A DNA stretch of 64,000 nt from Cladorrhinum sp. PSN259 (GCA_033725935.1 MU867138.1:55534-119533); one strand, 5' to 3'. Counted from the first letter of the stretch, positions 36,466 to 50,112 are shown. Notes: a model not told the origin generated them from the sequence alone. A program made the numbers and translations.

Positions 36466-39276
36466 TTTGCAGAAAGATGATTAAATTCGAGAGAGGAACA
36501 AGAGTCGGGGGCGTCTGGTATGAAGTACGCGTTGAGTGTTTCGCGAGCGGGCAAGAATGTCTCAGAGCGAGTCAAGTGCACCTGATCAATATATGAGCGA
36601 GTGTGAATGATGTGTGTGTGTTTGAAACAGCAGCAAGAACAGCGAACGAGAGTGTTATAAAAGAATGAGCCAAAGGAGGCTGTGAACGAGAGACTAAAAG
36701 AGCGGTCGAAAGACACGAAGGTCTAGTGTTGGCTATGCAGATGCACGATGGTTGACAGGGCAAGGGAGGAGAGCGAAGGGAAAGGATGTCAGCTCGTGAA
36801 GACGGGGCCAGCGTCGATATCTATGTTCCTTCCACCACACACGAACTCATCTGATTGCTCGTGTTGGCCTCCTCGGAGCGCTGAGAGCCGCCGAGACTCC
36901 AATGTCACCTGCCAAAGCACACCAGGGGGCCAGGAGCAGACGGATGACAGACCAATCCCATTGCTTCCTTGTGCGACGCATACTCTACATGCAGTAAGTA
37001 CCTTATGCAGCAAGGACCCCAGTTGCAGCTTGGCGTTGCACTATATTTTTCAATCCCCCCCCTCAAAAGGAAACTTGTGCGTCCCAGGGTCCAAAGGGCC
37101 AAGGAGTTTTCTGCCGCAAACAGATGACCCCCCAGCTTATTGTCTCCATCCATCCCACTTGGCTCGAACCATGATACGAAGTTTTTTCTCTTGGTAATGG
37201 TGGTCGTTAGCCACTCGGTATCGTATCAGATGCTAAGAGGTTTGAGGTAGAGATAGCGATGATGATGACGATGATTTTGTGGTTGTGCAACTGCTTTTGT
37301 TGGAGAGACACAACGAACACAGATCTGGTGCAACTCGCAGTCGGCAGTCTGCGTGTGGGGCGCCACGAAGTTATAGTTCTTCGACTGGCATGCCGTGGCA
37401 AAGCCACAGCTGAAAGTCAGGCCAAGGTGTGTTGGATGCGGGAGGGAGATGAGCGAATCCTTTGATCACATCAGGCAGGAAAGAGCCCCACGCCTCGCTC
37501 TGGTTGCCTGACGGGAAATTGTGCCCAGTCACAACTTGAGTGCACCGCTCGGATCCCGCTTGCCGCCAGGAGATTGTGCTGTATGCGGCAAGCACATCAT
37601 GATGAAGAATACATAAAATTTTAATAATACAACAAAGACCGAATTCAAGAACTCTGTGATTTCCAGGTTGTGTTCAACTTGCCCCTCCCCCGCCCTATCT
37701 TGTCTTCAAGTGCCCGCAGCCCGCAACCCCGCGGTGGGCATGGCCGCACACGCCGTCCACTGCAGGTCGATGATCCGGTCCCCGTGCGGCGAAACCGAAC
37801 CCGCAGAAAATCTCGAAGAGAGGAGCCCCTTGAACGCGCTTTATCTTGGCGGTGATTCCAACACGTTGTGCGGTTGGTCGCGAGCCGGCGAGGCTCTCCC
37901 GCGCGCCCAGAAACCCGGTAAATCACAGAGACTCAGATCACGTCAATTGGCCAGCGGAAAGGCCTGCCGCTTTCCCGCTTACCTGGAAGGCAATGCAGAG
38001 AGCCGATCGCCAGCCGCAGAAACCAATTGCCAGCCACCGAAACAAACCCTCGCCGTCATGCGAAACGCAAAAGAGCCAAAATGCCATGAGTCTGAAACAG
38101 GAGAGAGTTGCCCTCCTTACGTCGCCATTGTCGCCATTTTCCCCGTGTTCTACCACGTTATTTGACAGGGTCACAGATAAGAGAAAAATGGCAACAGCCT
38201 CGGCGGTGGAGTTTTTCGTCGTTATACGCGTTTCGCGACTCATGCCTAAACCGAGCTTCAAATTCAATTGAGGAAAGGGAAAACCGCTCTCACCTGATTT
38301 CTGTTTTCTGGTCGCCAAAGCTGCGCGCAGACCGTGCCCAGACAGTCCCAAGGAAATCCGAGAGTGACCTGGCCAAGACGGTACCTTAGCGCCACAAAGC
38401 CCGTTTGTCGAGTCACAACGTTGCATTTCCATCCCTGGCCAATTTTAGGATCACAAATGTCTCATTCGACGGAAAGCTATTGAAGCGAGTTGGTCGCGGC
38501 AATATCCAACATCATGCTTTGTGGCAGTGTCTGACAGAAATGGTCTGAACACTTGAACAACTCACTCAAATGATTTTGGGTCATGCGCTACAACGAACAC
38601 GATGTCGCATCCGTCCAGTACGGATCTCGGCAAATCTACACTAGATGCTCTCAACAGAACCCACCATCTGCGCGGTGCACCGAAGCCAATCTGTGGGCTT
38701 GCTCTATCGGCTCAGCCTTATCAATAGTTTATCCACCAGCAGGCAATATCTCAAGGACACCAAAGACCTGGAACCGACGCGGGAGAGCCGATCATTCAGT
38801 GGAGTCAATAACCCCACGCGCCAGCACATTTCAATTCAACGTCTCTATTTTCATTCTTGCTGCTGGTAACCATGCAGATCAGGCGAGTAGAGAACTGCAT
38901 ATTTTTACACTACCTTCTGCGGGTGTCGTGAATCCCACCGTCTTTGCTTACGGGTTAAATGATGATAGTCCGAGAATCACAACAGGAACAGTATCAAAAT
39001 CCGACGCCCAGATTAAGAAAGCTGTCAGTAACGTAACTTCACTTCCTAATGGGATTATAATGGCGAAAATGCGCATTTGGAACGAGGGGTTGTGGGCTTT
39101 CAAATGGTAGCAGTCTCTTCAAATTCTCATTCTGCGGAATGGCGCAGAACGAAGAAACCAAACATTTTGGCCATTGTTGACATGGATATTGCAACTTGGA
39201 GGTCAACATATTCCAAGTCTACGTTCAGTTTTTGATTCTGAAGAATAGAAAAAAATTGCAAAAATAATGGTTTGAT
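36466..39276. other. Intergenic region upstream of CRH-type gene
   Basis: The left part is the CRH-type promoter. The rest carries several open frames of 140-175 codons on both strands (for example 37656-38165 plus, 37938-38432 minus, 38583-39110 plus). They overlap or lack motifs, signal peptides and convincing splice partners. I treat them as chance frames in stop-poor sequence; the one at 38583 is the least easily dismissed. Confidence 0.4.
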
Positions 39277-39357
39277 CTCTCCCGCCGGGAATTGAACCCG
39301 GGTCCCGAGCGTTGTTGGAGTGACAAGCTCATATACTAACCACTATACTACGGAAGA
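39277..39357 (-). tRNA. tRNA-Asp (GTC) with 9-nt intron
   Basis: On the minus strand the acceptor is TCTTCCG/CGGGAGA with discriminator G, and the D-arm is GTATAGTGGTTAGTATAT. The anticodon stem GAGC/GCTC encloses TTGTCA plus C, placing anticodon GTC at 39324-39322. A 9-base insertion at 39312-39320 sits just after position 37, where nuclear tRNA introns lie. The T-arm is CCGGG-TTCAATT-CCCGG. Without the insertion the length is 72. Confidence 0.93.
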
Positions 39358-40727
39358 TTTGCGGGTGTGGACACTCGCCGTAGAGAACTGGTTGGGAAAG
39401 TGCCAAGGGAATAAGACTTATGACAGGTCAGTCTACTCTCATGAAGGGCTTTCGATATTCAATTGCATCGTTACGCAACAGTGCACTGCAATTCTGAATC
39501 GGCTCAAAATCTAGTTTTCGAGCAAAACCGTTTTGAGTATACAATGTGGCGTCACCTACTGCGTGTGGGGAATGTTCTCCTATGCCGTTCTGCAACACCC
39601 GAAGGGCGTTTCTGTCGTGCGACAAACGGCGTTCACCGTGACCGGGTGACCAGCTACTTGCAGGGAAACTGCTTTCCCTGCTGATCAATCTATGATATGC
39701 ATCTGCAAGGTGGTGGTCGGCTCGGGTGGCCGGGGACGAAATCGGTGGCGTCTTTGACGAGGAAAGAGCGGAAAGAGACGATCATCCAGTAGTTTCTTGT
39801 CGGTGAGTTGTCTCTCTTTGGAAGAGCGCTCTCCTCATTGTGTAATCTGATATCAACGGCTATACAAGGGAGATTTTAGGTACCCTCTCGCAACTTCCCA
39901 ACCTCAGGACAAAAGAGTCGGATAGAAAAGAAAGTTTACGACTTTTCTCAATCCCGTCTGGTCTGATCTGGGCGGCCAAGAAATCAATTGCCCGAATTGT
40001 CCAGGCCCTGACATCTGATTCGTCTGAACTCTAACGGAAGCGAATAATACAGTTTATCCCTGCTTGCTTGGCTTCCTCCCAAGCATTTCAGGGTACCTTG
40101 TCCCGGACCTTCAACGTCGTCTGTTGAAGAATTGATGGGCAGCTTGTTGTGCGCTGCTTCATCACTGACGTTGCTTGTTTCTCTCCAATCGATCAAAAAT
40201 GGACTCTTGCAGATCATTTACCTAATTCAGTTTATTATGTCTGTGTGCATCTTCTAGTCTACGCACTGACGAATGAGGACGAATAAAACCAAGCCACGGC
40301 ATTATGGAATGTCGAACTCTGACAAGTGATACCACACAGAACGTGAAGAACAAAAGAACAATAAGAGAAAATGCCCACGGGAAGTGTCTGAGAGGAGCTT
40401 GGGAAGGCGTCCGCTTGTTCTGCTCGACTCACTACCGTGGTCACGGCTCAACAACGTCTCCTTCCTGCTGTCGAGTTGCGGCATGTCCATTTTCTCGGTC
40501 CTGACCCAAGTAAATGATCGACAGACAGCATTTCCTCCCCCAGATGAAAAGATCGGGTGCGGGCTATGACGCTTACCGGCGGACACAGATTTGAATAAGA
40601 CGCGGCTCAAGAACCTTTTTTGCAACCTCAATTGTTCTCCTGTGTTCTGGTCTGATCACCACGATTGTCATCTCTTCTCTCCCTTGATTCTCCTCCACCG
40701 GACAAAAGACCCCTCTGTCTCTTCCAA
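39358..40727. other. Intergenic region between tRNA-Asp and MFS gene
   Basis: This holds the 5' flank of the tRNA and the promoter of the transporter. Frames are short and without motifs. Nothing else is supported. Confidence 0.45.
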
Positions 40728-42809
40728 ATGGAGAAAGACAAAAGAATATCCGATCCCAACCACAACCCCCGCTCAACGGTCCCTGGATCCGGCCCCTTCG
40801 CAGCCACCACGCACCACACCAGCTCACAGCCCGTCATGTTCACCTCTGCTGAAACCATTAACTCTGAAGACGAAAAACCGTTGCCGCCGTTGGACCCCTC
40901 CTTCTGTTCATCGTTGTCATCTTCCCCCAAAAAAGAAACACAGGCGACCAATATTACCACACCCGCTACACCCCATAGTAGTATTGCTCCCGGCTCCGAA
41001 CTTACCGTCAGTGGCAACAATGCAGAAGTGGCAATTGACGCAAAACTTGAGAAGCGCGTACGCAGAAAATTCGACCGGACATTGATGGTTCTAGTCTTTT
41101 GTTCTTACTTGTTGGCGTTTCTGGATCGGTCCAATATCGGCAATGCAGAGACGGCGGGGATGAGTGAGGAGCTGGGGTTTGGGGATGGTCAGTTTCAGGT
41201 ATGTCAGTTGGTCAATATCAATTTGGTTTTGATACTTGAGGCAAAAGCAGGATGGCCCGGGATTTAGGCTTGCGGTGAAAGATGGATGCTGGCTGTATAT
41301 GAAAGGATATTATCGAGGAAGAAGTGATGTGCTAATAAGAGTTGTGTTGACCTAGTGGTTGTTGACGATTTTCTATATACCCTACAGTAAGTTTTCATTC
41401 TTAAAGTTAAGAGGAAACCCGAAGCTGACGGATCAATGTGCAGTTCTCTTTGAATGGTTAGCTGTTATGTGGAAGTTGGTACCGCCTCGTAAGTGACCTT
41501 GGAAGTTGAAAAGGATCATAGAGGCTAATGAACTCATGCAGATATTTGGGCTGCATCAATGGTGCTTGTATGGTAAGATAAACTTTTGGAACAAGTAGAT
41601 TGGGAGGGCTAATGAAATCTTTTAGGGGACTCGCGTCAACTCTTCAAGCTGCAGCGTACAATTGGGAGGGACTTATGGCATGCCGATGGTTCTTGGCCAT
41701 GGCTGAAGCTGGGTTCGCCCCGGGCGTGCCGTATCTGCTCAGTTTCTTTTATAGAAGGAGAGAGCTGGGCTTGCGGATTGGTATATTCTTTTCGGCTGCC
41801 CCTTTGGCTACAACATTTGCTGGTATGCAACGGTTTTATGGTTCGGAATCACGATATCTTGAAGTTGACCATGTTCGCAGGTGCTCTCGCGTATGGTATC
41901 ACATCAGGGACTGCAGCAATTTCTTCCTGGCGGCTTCTCTTCCTTGTCGAGGGAGCACCCACACTCATCCTCGCGGCCGTCCTGTTCTTTTATTTGCCCG
42001 ATTCTCCTGATACCGCCAAATTTCTGACCGCAGAGGAGAAAGAAGTCGCCCGGTCCCGTGCCATCCTTCAAAGCGGGCAGGAAGGCAAGGCGAGACTGGG
42101 AAGCATCAACAAAGAGGAGATCCTGGCTGCACTTGGGAGCCTGCAAACTGTCATCCCGGCGTTGATGTATTTCAGCTGCAATGTCTCGTTCTCCTCTTTG
42201 CCAATATTCTTGCCAAGCATCCTCAGCTCCATGGGTTTCACTGCGATTGAGGCTCAGGGATTGACGGCACCCCCATACATTCTTGCGTTTCTGGTATGCA
42301 TCGGGACGACCTATTTGGGCGACCGTATCCAACAAAGGGGTATCATTATCATAATACTTTCTGCAATTGGCGGGATAGGATACGTCCTCTTGGCGACATT
42401 CACGTCGGTGGCCGTGCGGTATGTGGGCGTGTTCCTCGCCGCCGCTGGCGTGTTCCCAGCCATTGCGAATATCTTGCCCTGGACCTTGAATAACCAGGGG
42501 ACTGACACCAAGAGGGGTGTTGGGATTGCTATCCTCAATATCATTGGACAGTGCGGGCCGTTGCTGGGGACAAGATTGTTTCCTGTCAGCGGGAAGCCGT
42601 ATTACTTTAAGGGCGTGGCTGTCTGTTCCGCTTTTATGTTCTTGAACGCTCTTCTGGCTGCGGGGTTGAGGTGGCATTTCGTGAAGAAGAATAAGAGGCT
42701 GGAAAGGGCGGAGAGAGTGGCAATCGGTAGCAGCTCGGTGGCCGTTCCTCGTAATCTGGCAGGGAAAAGTGAAAGAGAGGGAGATCTAGGATATAGGTAT
42801 GTGTTGTGA
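40728..42809 (+). CDS. MFS transporter, DAL5-like anion:cation symporter family
   Basis: This is a plasma-membrane permease of the family that moves allantoate, vitamins and other organic anions. Six exons (40728-41198, 41356-41386, 41444-41488, 41542-41572, 41626-41822, 41881-42809) give 567 aa. Three very short exons (31, 45, 31 bases) join in frame to give FYIPYILFEWLAVMWKLVPPHIWAASMVLVWG, a clean TM2-TM3 region. Residues 1-115 are a Ser/Pro-rich cytosolic head. LEKRVRRKFDRTLMVLVFCSYLLAFLDRSNIGNAE is the family's TM1 signature, and RWFLAMAEAGFAPGVPYLLSFFYRRRELGLRIG is the TM4-5 signature. About twelve membrane segments are visible. It is not the NGT1-type GlcNAc carrier by sequence, and it is far from the GlcNAc genes. 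Substrate is unknown. Confidence 0.92.
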
Positions 42810-45800
42810 TGAGCTTCAAGGTATATGGTATCTCTTTGATGGGCAAATTTTGGAAGGTTAGAATGAAGCGTAATGGTAATGACGAAATGATGTGATCGGC
42901 TCGCGACTTGGGAATGAATGATGTAGGATGTAGGAAGTTAGGGGGCACTTCGAGGATATTTATCAAGTAATTACAGTTGTTGAGTTACCGAGAAGGGAAT
43001 CCGAAATACATGTACGTAGGTTTGGCAACTTCCGCTATCTAATTATTTCTTGGTGGATATCTGTATATCTTGAGGAGTGTTTCGGTGGTTATATATACAT
43101 TTGAGATTCCTCAAATCTTAGAACCTATCGTACTTACCAGAGTTAACTGATTATTTGGAAATATTGGATCAAAGGCATTTAGTATACTTCGTCCCTGGTT
43201 TGTTTCTTAAGTCAGTCTTCATGTTCTTTGTCTCAATTGCTCGAGCCATAATTTTTATAGTATATTTATTACCTTTATTGCCAGTATATTCCTGGAGTGG
43301 AGGATTAATATATAAATAGTAAGAAGGATAATCCTATCCTTTATATATTCTTATGGTATATTATCGGCTTAGCCTCCTAAGGCTATGAAGTCGAACCTAC
43401 CAAGAATAGGTTCCAAGACCAGGACACCGAGTTTGTACCGTTAATCTCGAAATATTTTATCCAGGGGATGAGACACCTGCGCAACCAAGCTGAACATTCC
43501 GTGGACGAACTAGGGAGTCGGAGAACATCTCACACAAGGCATGGGGTGGTGGATGTGTGTGCGTGGCCAAAAACGGATCAGTGATCTCGGTAAATAAAAC
43601 CGTTTCTGGCCGGCTGCGGTTCTCTTCCCCCTCCCCTATTACCGTCGAAAGTTATGGCCAGAAGAGCTCTAGTCCATATCAACTCCACCACACCAGGTAA
43701 GCTACATCTCTTTTCTCTGTTCGAACCTCAGACCCAGACATGAACGCCGCATCGCTTCGGGTTCCAGAGTTCAACCCATTGACTGGAACCCCCCTTCACT
43801 TCGGTTAATTAGGTCTCTCAAGAATTAAGTGGTTTTTTGTTTTTCTCCCCTGAACCAATTGGCCATCCAATCAACTAGAGAAACCCTCGCCTTCCCTCCC
43901 AAAAATAAAAAAAAACCCGTCCCCTGACCAGATCCACCCCTCCCCCCGTTTCGGTCCAGCCATAGGCGACTAGCCGTGCCAGATCATTCATTCAGAGGGT
44001 GTCGTTGCTATTCATTGCTGGCGGTCCGTCCGTCAAAGTCCATCATTAGCATCAAAAAAAACCGTTATCGTTTTTTTGCTCAGCTCAGCTCAGTTGGTAG
44101 ATCCGTAACCGTCCTGTGAGCCGTTACCGCGCCGTTGAGTACTACCAGACACACGCTCATCTAAATCACACTCCCTCCCCCGCGCCCCCTCTTCCAGGAG
44201 TTGGAAGGAAGGGACGTTAAGTCTCTTCCTGATTCGTTCGTTGTAGTCAAGCAACTAACCACCAAGTCACCCTAATCGAGTTACAGAATGTATGCCATAT
44301 GATTTTTAACCGTATATCATACCAGTCGTTGTCCTTTTTTTACCGGGTTCGAGTCAACGTAAACCCCATGAGTGATGGAGTTTGCCTGAGTGAGTAAGGC
44401 CTCGGTCATATCGCATTTCACGTGAGCTATCAAATTCCATCTGATTTTTTTTCTTCCTTATTCCACCGTCCGCCGGCAATGTTGTACTCAAGAATCTGTA
44501 GTTGGCCGATTTATCTAAAACCGTTGATTTGATATAGCGAGAAGGTAAGTAAAAATAATATAAGCGCAGACGACAAAAAGTAAACATTCGTAGCCAAAAA
44601 AAAGCCCTTCAAAGAAAGAAAGGGGTTTTTTTTTTCTCTTCCCCCCCCTTTTTTTTTTGGGGTCCTAATTAGTTAGGGCTCTCTTTTCAATGCTTGTGAC
44701 AAAAACAAATAAACTAGATAGTCGGATCTTTTTTCTCTCTCTCTCACTCATCAACTTTCTTCGTGCAGAGTCACCAAAAACATTAAAATTTCTTGAGACC
44801 TGAGAGGTCAGAAACCGAGGTTATTTTTTGGGGGGAACCTCCAACTTTTGAAAGGAATATATGCAGTGATGATTTTTCTAAAGGAAAATCAAAGCACCGG
44901 CTGCCTCCAATTATATGAGCAGGTCGGACGCATATATAACCAAACAGACAGTTGAAAAGAATGCAAGCATCAAAATCTTACATGCATCAAGAACAACCAC
45001 CAGCAGGACAGGGAACACAACGCAATGCCGAGAGAAAATAAACGTTTGATAGGGCTGAAATGGAGCCATGGATGTAGCTAGGTTCTGATTTCATCACTTT
45101 TCTGTGTGGGGGAGTGAGAAAGAGTTAGAATTAAGTGAGATTTGTTCGGGCTGTTCCTTGCAGTAGTCTCGCGATATTACTATCGATTTCAAGGACCCCC
45201 CAACTTTGTGGGCAACGACAGTTTTATTCTGAGGCATCCTAAAACTATGATTTACTGTGTTGGGAAGTTGAGTTTTTATTTCTGACATGATGGTTACTGT
45301 GTAACTCCCCCATGGCTTGAAGAACTTCAAACTCACTAAAGTGAATATCAAGCAATGTATTCTGTACATGTACCGGGTACGTTTGAAGCCAAGTTTCTCT
45401 ACACCATGTTTTAGTCTACTCATTAGCCCGTTTTGGAAAGCTTCTTTGTTTGGCGTGGTCCTGGTCCGTTTGTTGGTTGTGTCCTTGTCCAGCCTTTTCG
45501 GCTCCCTGTCCCCGGTCAAAGTCAAGGTTCTTATGACCATCATCACCTTAAAATTTAACTCCTAGCGCCTTCGGTGTTATCAAGGATGTTGTTGCGCTAA
45601 CCCCCACACCAGAGAGGGGAGGCGAGCGGACTTGCCTGCTCGGACTTGGTCTGGTGTGTGCATCGGGGTATGCCAGATCCAGCCCGACGGTATTCCCATT
45701 CGATGGCTGTCAGGGGGTAGGTGGTCCTCGTGCACAGATCATTGGCACGCAACAATTAGAAGAATAAACTCACCGACGGAGAAGTTGCTACGTATACGAC

Positions 45801-48800
45801 GAATACGCAGCAGCAGCAGCAGCAGCAGCGGATAGCGGTGTGTGGTGGGTGCAGAGATCCTTCACCTGTGTCAAATTTCAGGATTTCTGGAAGGATGGGA
45901 ATTGTGGCTTGCTGGGGGAAACCTCCGATCAAAGATGCTGAAACATAACCAAGTGCTCCGTTGGCGGTACGGAGCTATTGCGTATTGCGTGGCAGCGATC
46001 CACAGGAACAGACTGAAAACTTGCTCAACAGTGTCAACTGTTGGGCGTGCATGCAGCGGGGAGTGTCTGTTGGTTGATTTACTGTTCGGACTTTGCCCGT
46101 CGGTTTGAAATATTCCATATTCTGAATGTCGGGGCCCGTGGATGGATCAGAGGGTCGGTCTTTCATTAAAGGACACAAAGTCCTCGCATTTGTGCTCGCA
46201 ACACACCAATGTAGGCATTGCTGTTCATGCTGCTAACGGCCACCGCCCGGCCCGGGTGCAGGAGGATGGAGACCCCACCCAGGGAGTTAACTCCAGATCA
46301 GGCAAGAAGATTGTCCAATCATTCAGCGGGCAGAGAGGGAAGAAAACCTGTGCATAGTAAACTTATCTCGCATTTCGAATCCTTCACCACAGATGTTGTG
46401 TGGTACAGTGTGAGCCCGAAAAGGAAAACGAGAAACAAGCACATGACCGCGACAGGATCCCACAAAGCCACACTGTAGTGTAGTTGTACCCAGTGGTCGT
46501 CCGGGTGTTGCAAAGTCCGGGAACTTGTGTGATGGGTGTGTGTGATGCGTTCTGTGATGAGATGGCTGGGTCGTCCCAAGACAGGTTTCAAAGCATGAAC
46601 CACGGCAGCTTGGAACCGTTCAAAAAGTTCAGCCGATCGACCTCATCAAAGTTTCCGACGGCAGGTGCCAACAGGAACAACTGGCACTACCCAACACTCG
46701 GAATGTTGGTCGACGATTTTTAATTGACACGCAACCACTCTGTCCAACAACCCATGCGGGGATCATGAGAATGGATGCCAACCACTTTCATTTTTTGGGT
46801 ATCATTGTCTTCGGTTCTTGTGTGAATTCCCATGTATCATCGTCTTCGGTTCTTTTGTGAAATGTATGTATCATCGGGGCGGCCAAACCGTTCACTTTTC
46901 GCGGCGCAGCTGAACAGCAAGAAGCATGGAACACCTCATGGAAGGAAACCAGGGTAGCAATCGAAGCTTGTCAGTTATGCGGAGTACGCTCCGTACTGCC
47001 GCCGCTCCGTATTTTGGTGCTGCGCAGATAAGGGGTCATACATCCAGCACCGACCTACTAAACTGTGTAGGTAATATATTCATGACTTTTCCCCTGCCGC
47101 CACTTTCCCAGGATTATTATAGTATATCCGTTCCACCCCGTTTGCGTATCCTCCGAGTCGAAGCGCACCCTCCGAGTTGAAGCGCGCCATACACACACCA
47201 ATCGGTCCGCAAGTGACTCGTGAATTCGAACCATGAGATGCCAAGCTGAGGCACGGCAGAAACCGTCCACAAGCAAACACAAAAATATGGGGACCCCTCT
47301 TTTTTCCCTCCCCTCCATTCAGCCTCTTCCCATGTTGAGCAATACCCGAATCTGGAATGGAATGATTCCTTCCTCTCCACAACATGCTCCTCGGTCCCCG
47401 CGCTTAACGGAACCGCAACAGATTTGGGGGCTAGTAACCCCGAGTTTTGTTGATCATCCTCTGAGAAACCTCGTTAAAAACAGAAAATGGAGACGAAAAC
47501 CCCGAGTAAGTTAGCTGCATATCCGGGGGATCTTCATTTGTCCTCCACAGTAAACTCAGAGTATGGTGGGGAAATTTCTCCACGTCCATCCCGTCTAGTG
47601 TACATACGGTACGAAGTATATTCCCAAAAGAGCAATTGCCCGAAACGTACACAGTGGAGAGAAGGGGAGAGGAAAAAAAAAAAAAAGAAGAACCATACGT
47701 ACTATCTCAATAACAAATACCAAGCAAAAGCGAGCCTCAACTCGGCCGCGGCCCCCATCCTCCTCCTCATCCTCCTCCATTTCTTGCGCACAGGAAGGGA
47801 AGACAAAAAGAAAAATAAGAAGAAAACCCCCTTAGTGGGGGCCAAAACCCCCCTCCCCCCGGTCCGTCCGTTCTTTTCTCCTCTTCCGCGCCGCAAAACG
47901 AAGAGGAAAAAAGAACCGCTGTGCCGCACCGCCGGGTCGGCCGAGCAAGCAACGTCCCATCCGGCGTTTTCCTTTCCCTCCTATCTATCCCTCCCCTCAA
48001 AGCTCAACTGCCAAAAACTCCACTTGTTTGAACTTGTGTCGTCGTTGGGTGTAGTGTGAAAACAAAATACCCACCGATAAAACACAAACTTATTTATCCC
48101 TCCCGCTCACTTTCGGCTTTTTCTAGAAAGAAAACCAAGAACCCCGGCGTCGCCGCTCGCCCCCAAGACAAGAAAAACAATAATAATAATAAAAAATGGT
48201 GCGAACGGCGTAGCAGCAAGACAAGAACAAAAAATTACATTGGGGAAAGCTTCTCAGGTCTAGAGTTCCTCCCCCTACCTACTTTTGATGATCGACTTTG
48301 CCGTCGTCGCAAGTTATAAACTTATCCAGTAAAGTTTCCCAAAAAGGTATTTATTACATATAGGTATCGAAACGCCTCAGGGGTAGTAAAAAGAAACTCA
48401 CCTTCCCATGTTCCATCCGTCATTCTTTATCCTCATCGTCATCAGCCTTACAGCTGACAAAAAAAAGGGTGATTTGTCAGACCCTTAATTCTGTCACTTG
48501 GGAACCAGACCACTCCCTGGCAAATGTAAGATATGTAAGCACCAAAGCAGCGCTAGGAACATACTCCGCGATCCCGCCAAGAAAGACATGAGATGCATAT
48601 AGTCTTGTAACGAGAATACGTCATTGAATGTATCTTTAATTTAAAGATTGATATTTGGAAAAGAAATACGCTACTAGACAAAGTAGAAGAGGTATCAATA
48701 ACGAGGTCATACCTCGTGTCCCTTAAACGCTCGGTCAAGCACTTCGACCAGGTTGGATAACACATAATCCAATCCACACAAAAAGGAGTACATGACGATT

Positions 48801-49078
48801 TTGGCGCCTGTGACGCCTCGCCCGCAAAGCCAAAAAAAAAAACAGCCCGCCAACCATCCTACCAGATATAATGCTTTCCCTTCCCAGTCATATATAAAAA
48901 AAAACCCTTGCACAATTCGCCTTCCAATCCCGTGAGAGATTCCCCTCATTGCACTGTAGCGAGGAAGGGTATGTATTGTCGTGCTTTGGTTGATGATCTG
49001 CCTTGAGGCAACCTATTTCTTTCTTTGCTTTTTTTTTCTTTTCGGTTTTTTTTCTTGTTCTTTCTTTTTCTCTCTTGA
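42810..49078. other. 6.3-kb intergenic region
   Basis: This holds the transporter 3' flank and the 3' flank of the bZIP gene. An AT-rich stretch at about 42960-43400 stands out. 43550-44900 is rich in C/T runs and short homopolymers. A CAG microsatellite lies at 45808-45829. Open frames (for example 45094-45546 minus, 47487-48059 plus) overlap others on the opposite strand and lack family motifs. I cannot support a gene here, but a multi-exon or non-coding transcript cannot be excluded. Confidence 0.4.
45808..45829. repeat. (CAG)n microsatellite
   Basis: Seven CAG units in a row sit in an intergenic stretch with no supported gene. Confidence 0.9.
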
Positions 49079-50112
49079 TCATTGGTGACCCAGAGGAGAG
49101 TCAGGCATCGACAGTGGTGTTGTCGGATACTCGTAACTCCCAGAATCTGAGCATGCCGCCGAGTGATCATAAGAGTTAGAGAGAGGCGGAGTCTGTTGCC
49201 AAGCAACCCGTCAGCGGTGTTCTCGGTCTGAAGTACGATGATGGAGGAGAGGAGGGAGAGGAGGCAGACGCATGGGTGAAGAGGATGAACTCACATGAGG
49301 CATGTGGTCGTATGGCGAGGGGTGAGCGCCGTGCATGTCGACTGCAGGGATGTGGTAGCCACCGTAATTCATGTAGGGAATTTGCTCCTCAGGCGCTGGG
49401 TAGCCAGGCTCTCGCTTGATCGCGTCATTGAAATGCGTCATGGATGGGAGTGTCACCGAGGGTCCCGATGGAGCCGGCATGTAATCCGAATAAGGCTCGG
49501 CAGGCATGTGGTGCCTGTAGTTGGGCATGGCGCCGTATGGAACAGGAAGCATCTCCTCAGGAGGAGGTGGGTAGGAGTAGTTCTGGAACAAGCTGGGGGG
49601 GCTGTGGGTTCCATCCCGATCATCGTATGCAGGTGGGAAGAGGTTATAAGAGTCGTCGTCGGTGTGATGCATGGGCGGGGTGTACTGGCCCTGGGCTGTC
49701 TGTTTTACCGGAGCCGGCGGTGATTGCTTCTGCGTCTTGGGTGCGGAGGCACGCTTTGCGGTCTTGGTAGTTGGGCTAGTCTTCTCATTGCCCGACGAAG
49801 AAGCTCCATCTGAGGTTCCCGCCCGTCTTTCCAGATCCTCGAGGCGTCTCTTAAGTTTCTTGCCTGTAAGGTGAGCGTTTTAGCGGGTGGTCCCTATTGA
49901 CAAAAAGCAACAAGAGACTACCTACGGTAGTTGCGTTGGGCAATGCGGTTCTGTATCCTCCTGCGCTCGGCGAGGTCGGAGATCTTTGTCCAGTCCTCGT
50001 CGGGGTTGGCGGAGCTGCTGAAAGCGCTGCTGGTGCCGTGAGAGTATTGCCTCGTCGGCTGTGGGGCAACTTGAGTTGCGTACGCATATGTGTGCTGTGA
50101 CATGGTAAACAT
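49079..50112 (-). CDS. bZIP transcription factor
   Basis: A nuclear regulator of 289 aa with exons 50112-49926, 49863-49295 and 49192-49079. The basic region (ERRRIQNRIAQRNYRKKLKRRLEDLERR) is rebuilt across the first intron in phase 1; its NxxAQxxxR core is the fungal AP-1-like type. The leucine zipper is short and weak, with few heptad leucines after LEDLERR. The middle is Pro/Tyr/Ser-rich. A last exon of 38 codons (TPPLSNSYDHSAACSDSGSYEYPTT, ending SPLGHQ) is joined by a good GTGAGT donor. Without that splice the protein would end after about 25 unrelated residues. ATG 50112 and the in-frame ATG 50103 (better context) are both possible. Target genes are unknown. Confidence 0.88.

Noticed and set aside
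37656..39110. Open frames of 160-175 codons (37656-38165 plus, 37938-38432 minus, 38583-39110 plus)
   Set aside because: The first two overlap each other on opposite strands, none shows a motif or plausible splice partner, and equal-length frames are common across all the non-coding stretches here.
40728..42809. Possibility that the MFS gene is the missing GlcNAc carrier
   Set aside because: Its TM1 and TM4-5 signatures are those of the DAL5-like anion:cation symporter family, and it is 27 kb from the cluster.
44079..44100. tRNA-like word gctcagctcagctcagttggtag
   Set aside because: It resembles a D-arm, but no acceptor pairing, anticodon stem or T-loop follows.
47487..48059. 190-codon open frame rich in Lys
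   Set aside because: It is mostly translated A-runs and low-complexity sequence, with competing frames on the other strand and no recognisable domain.
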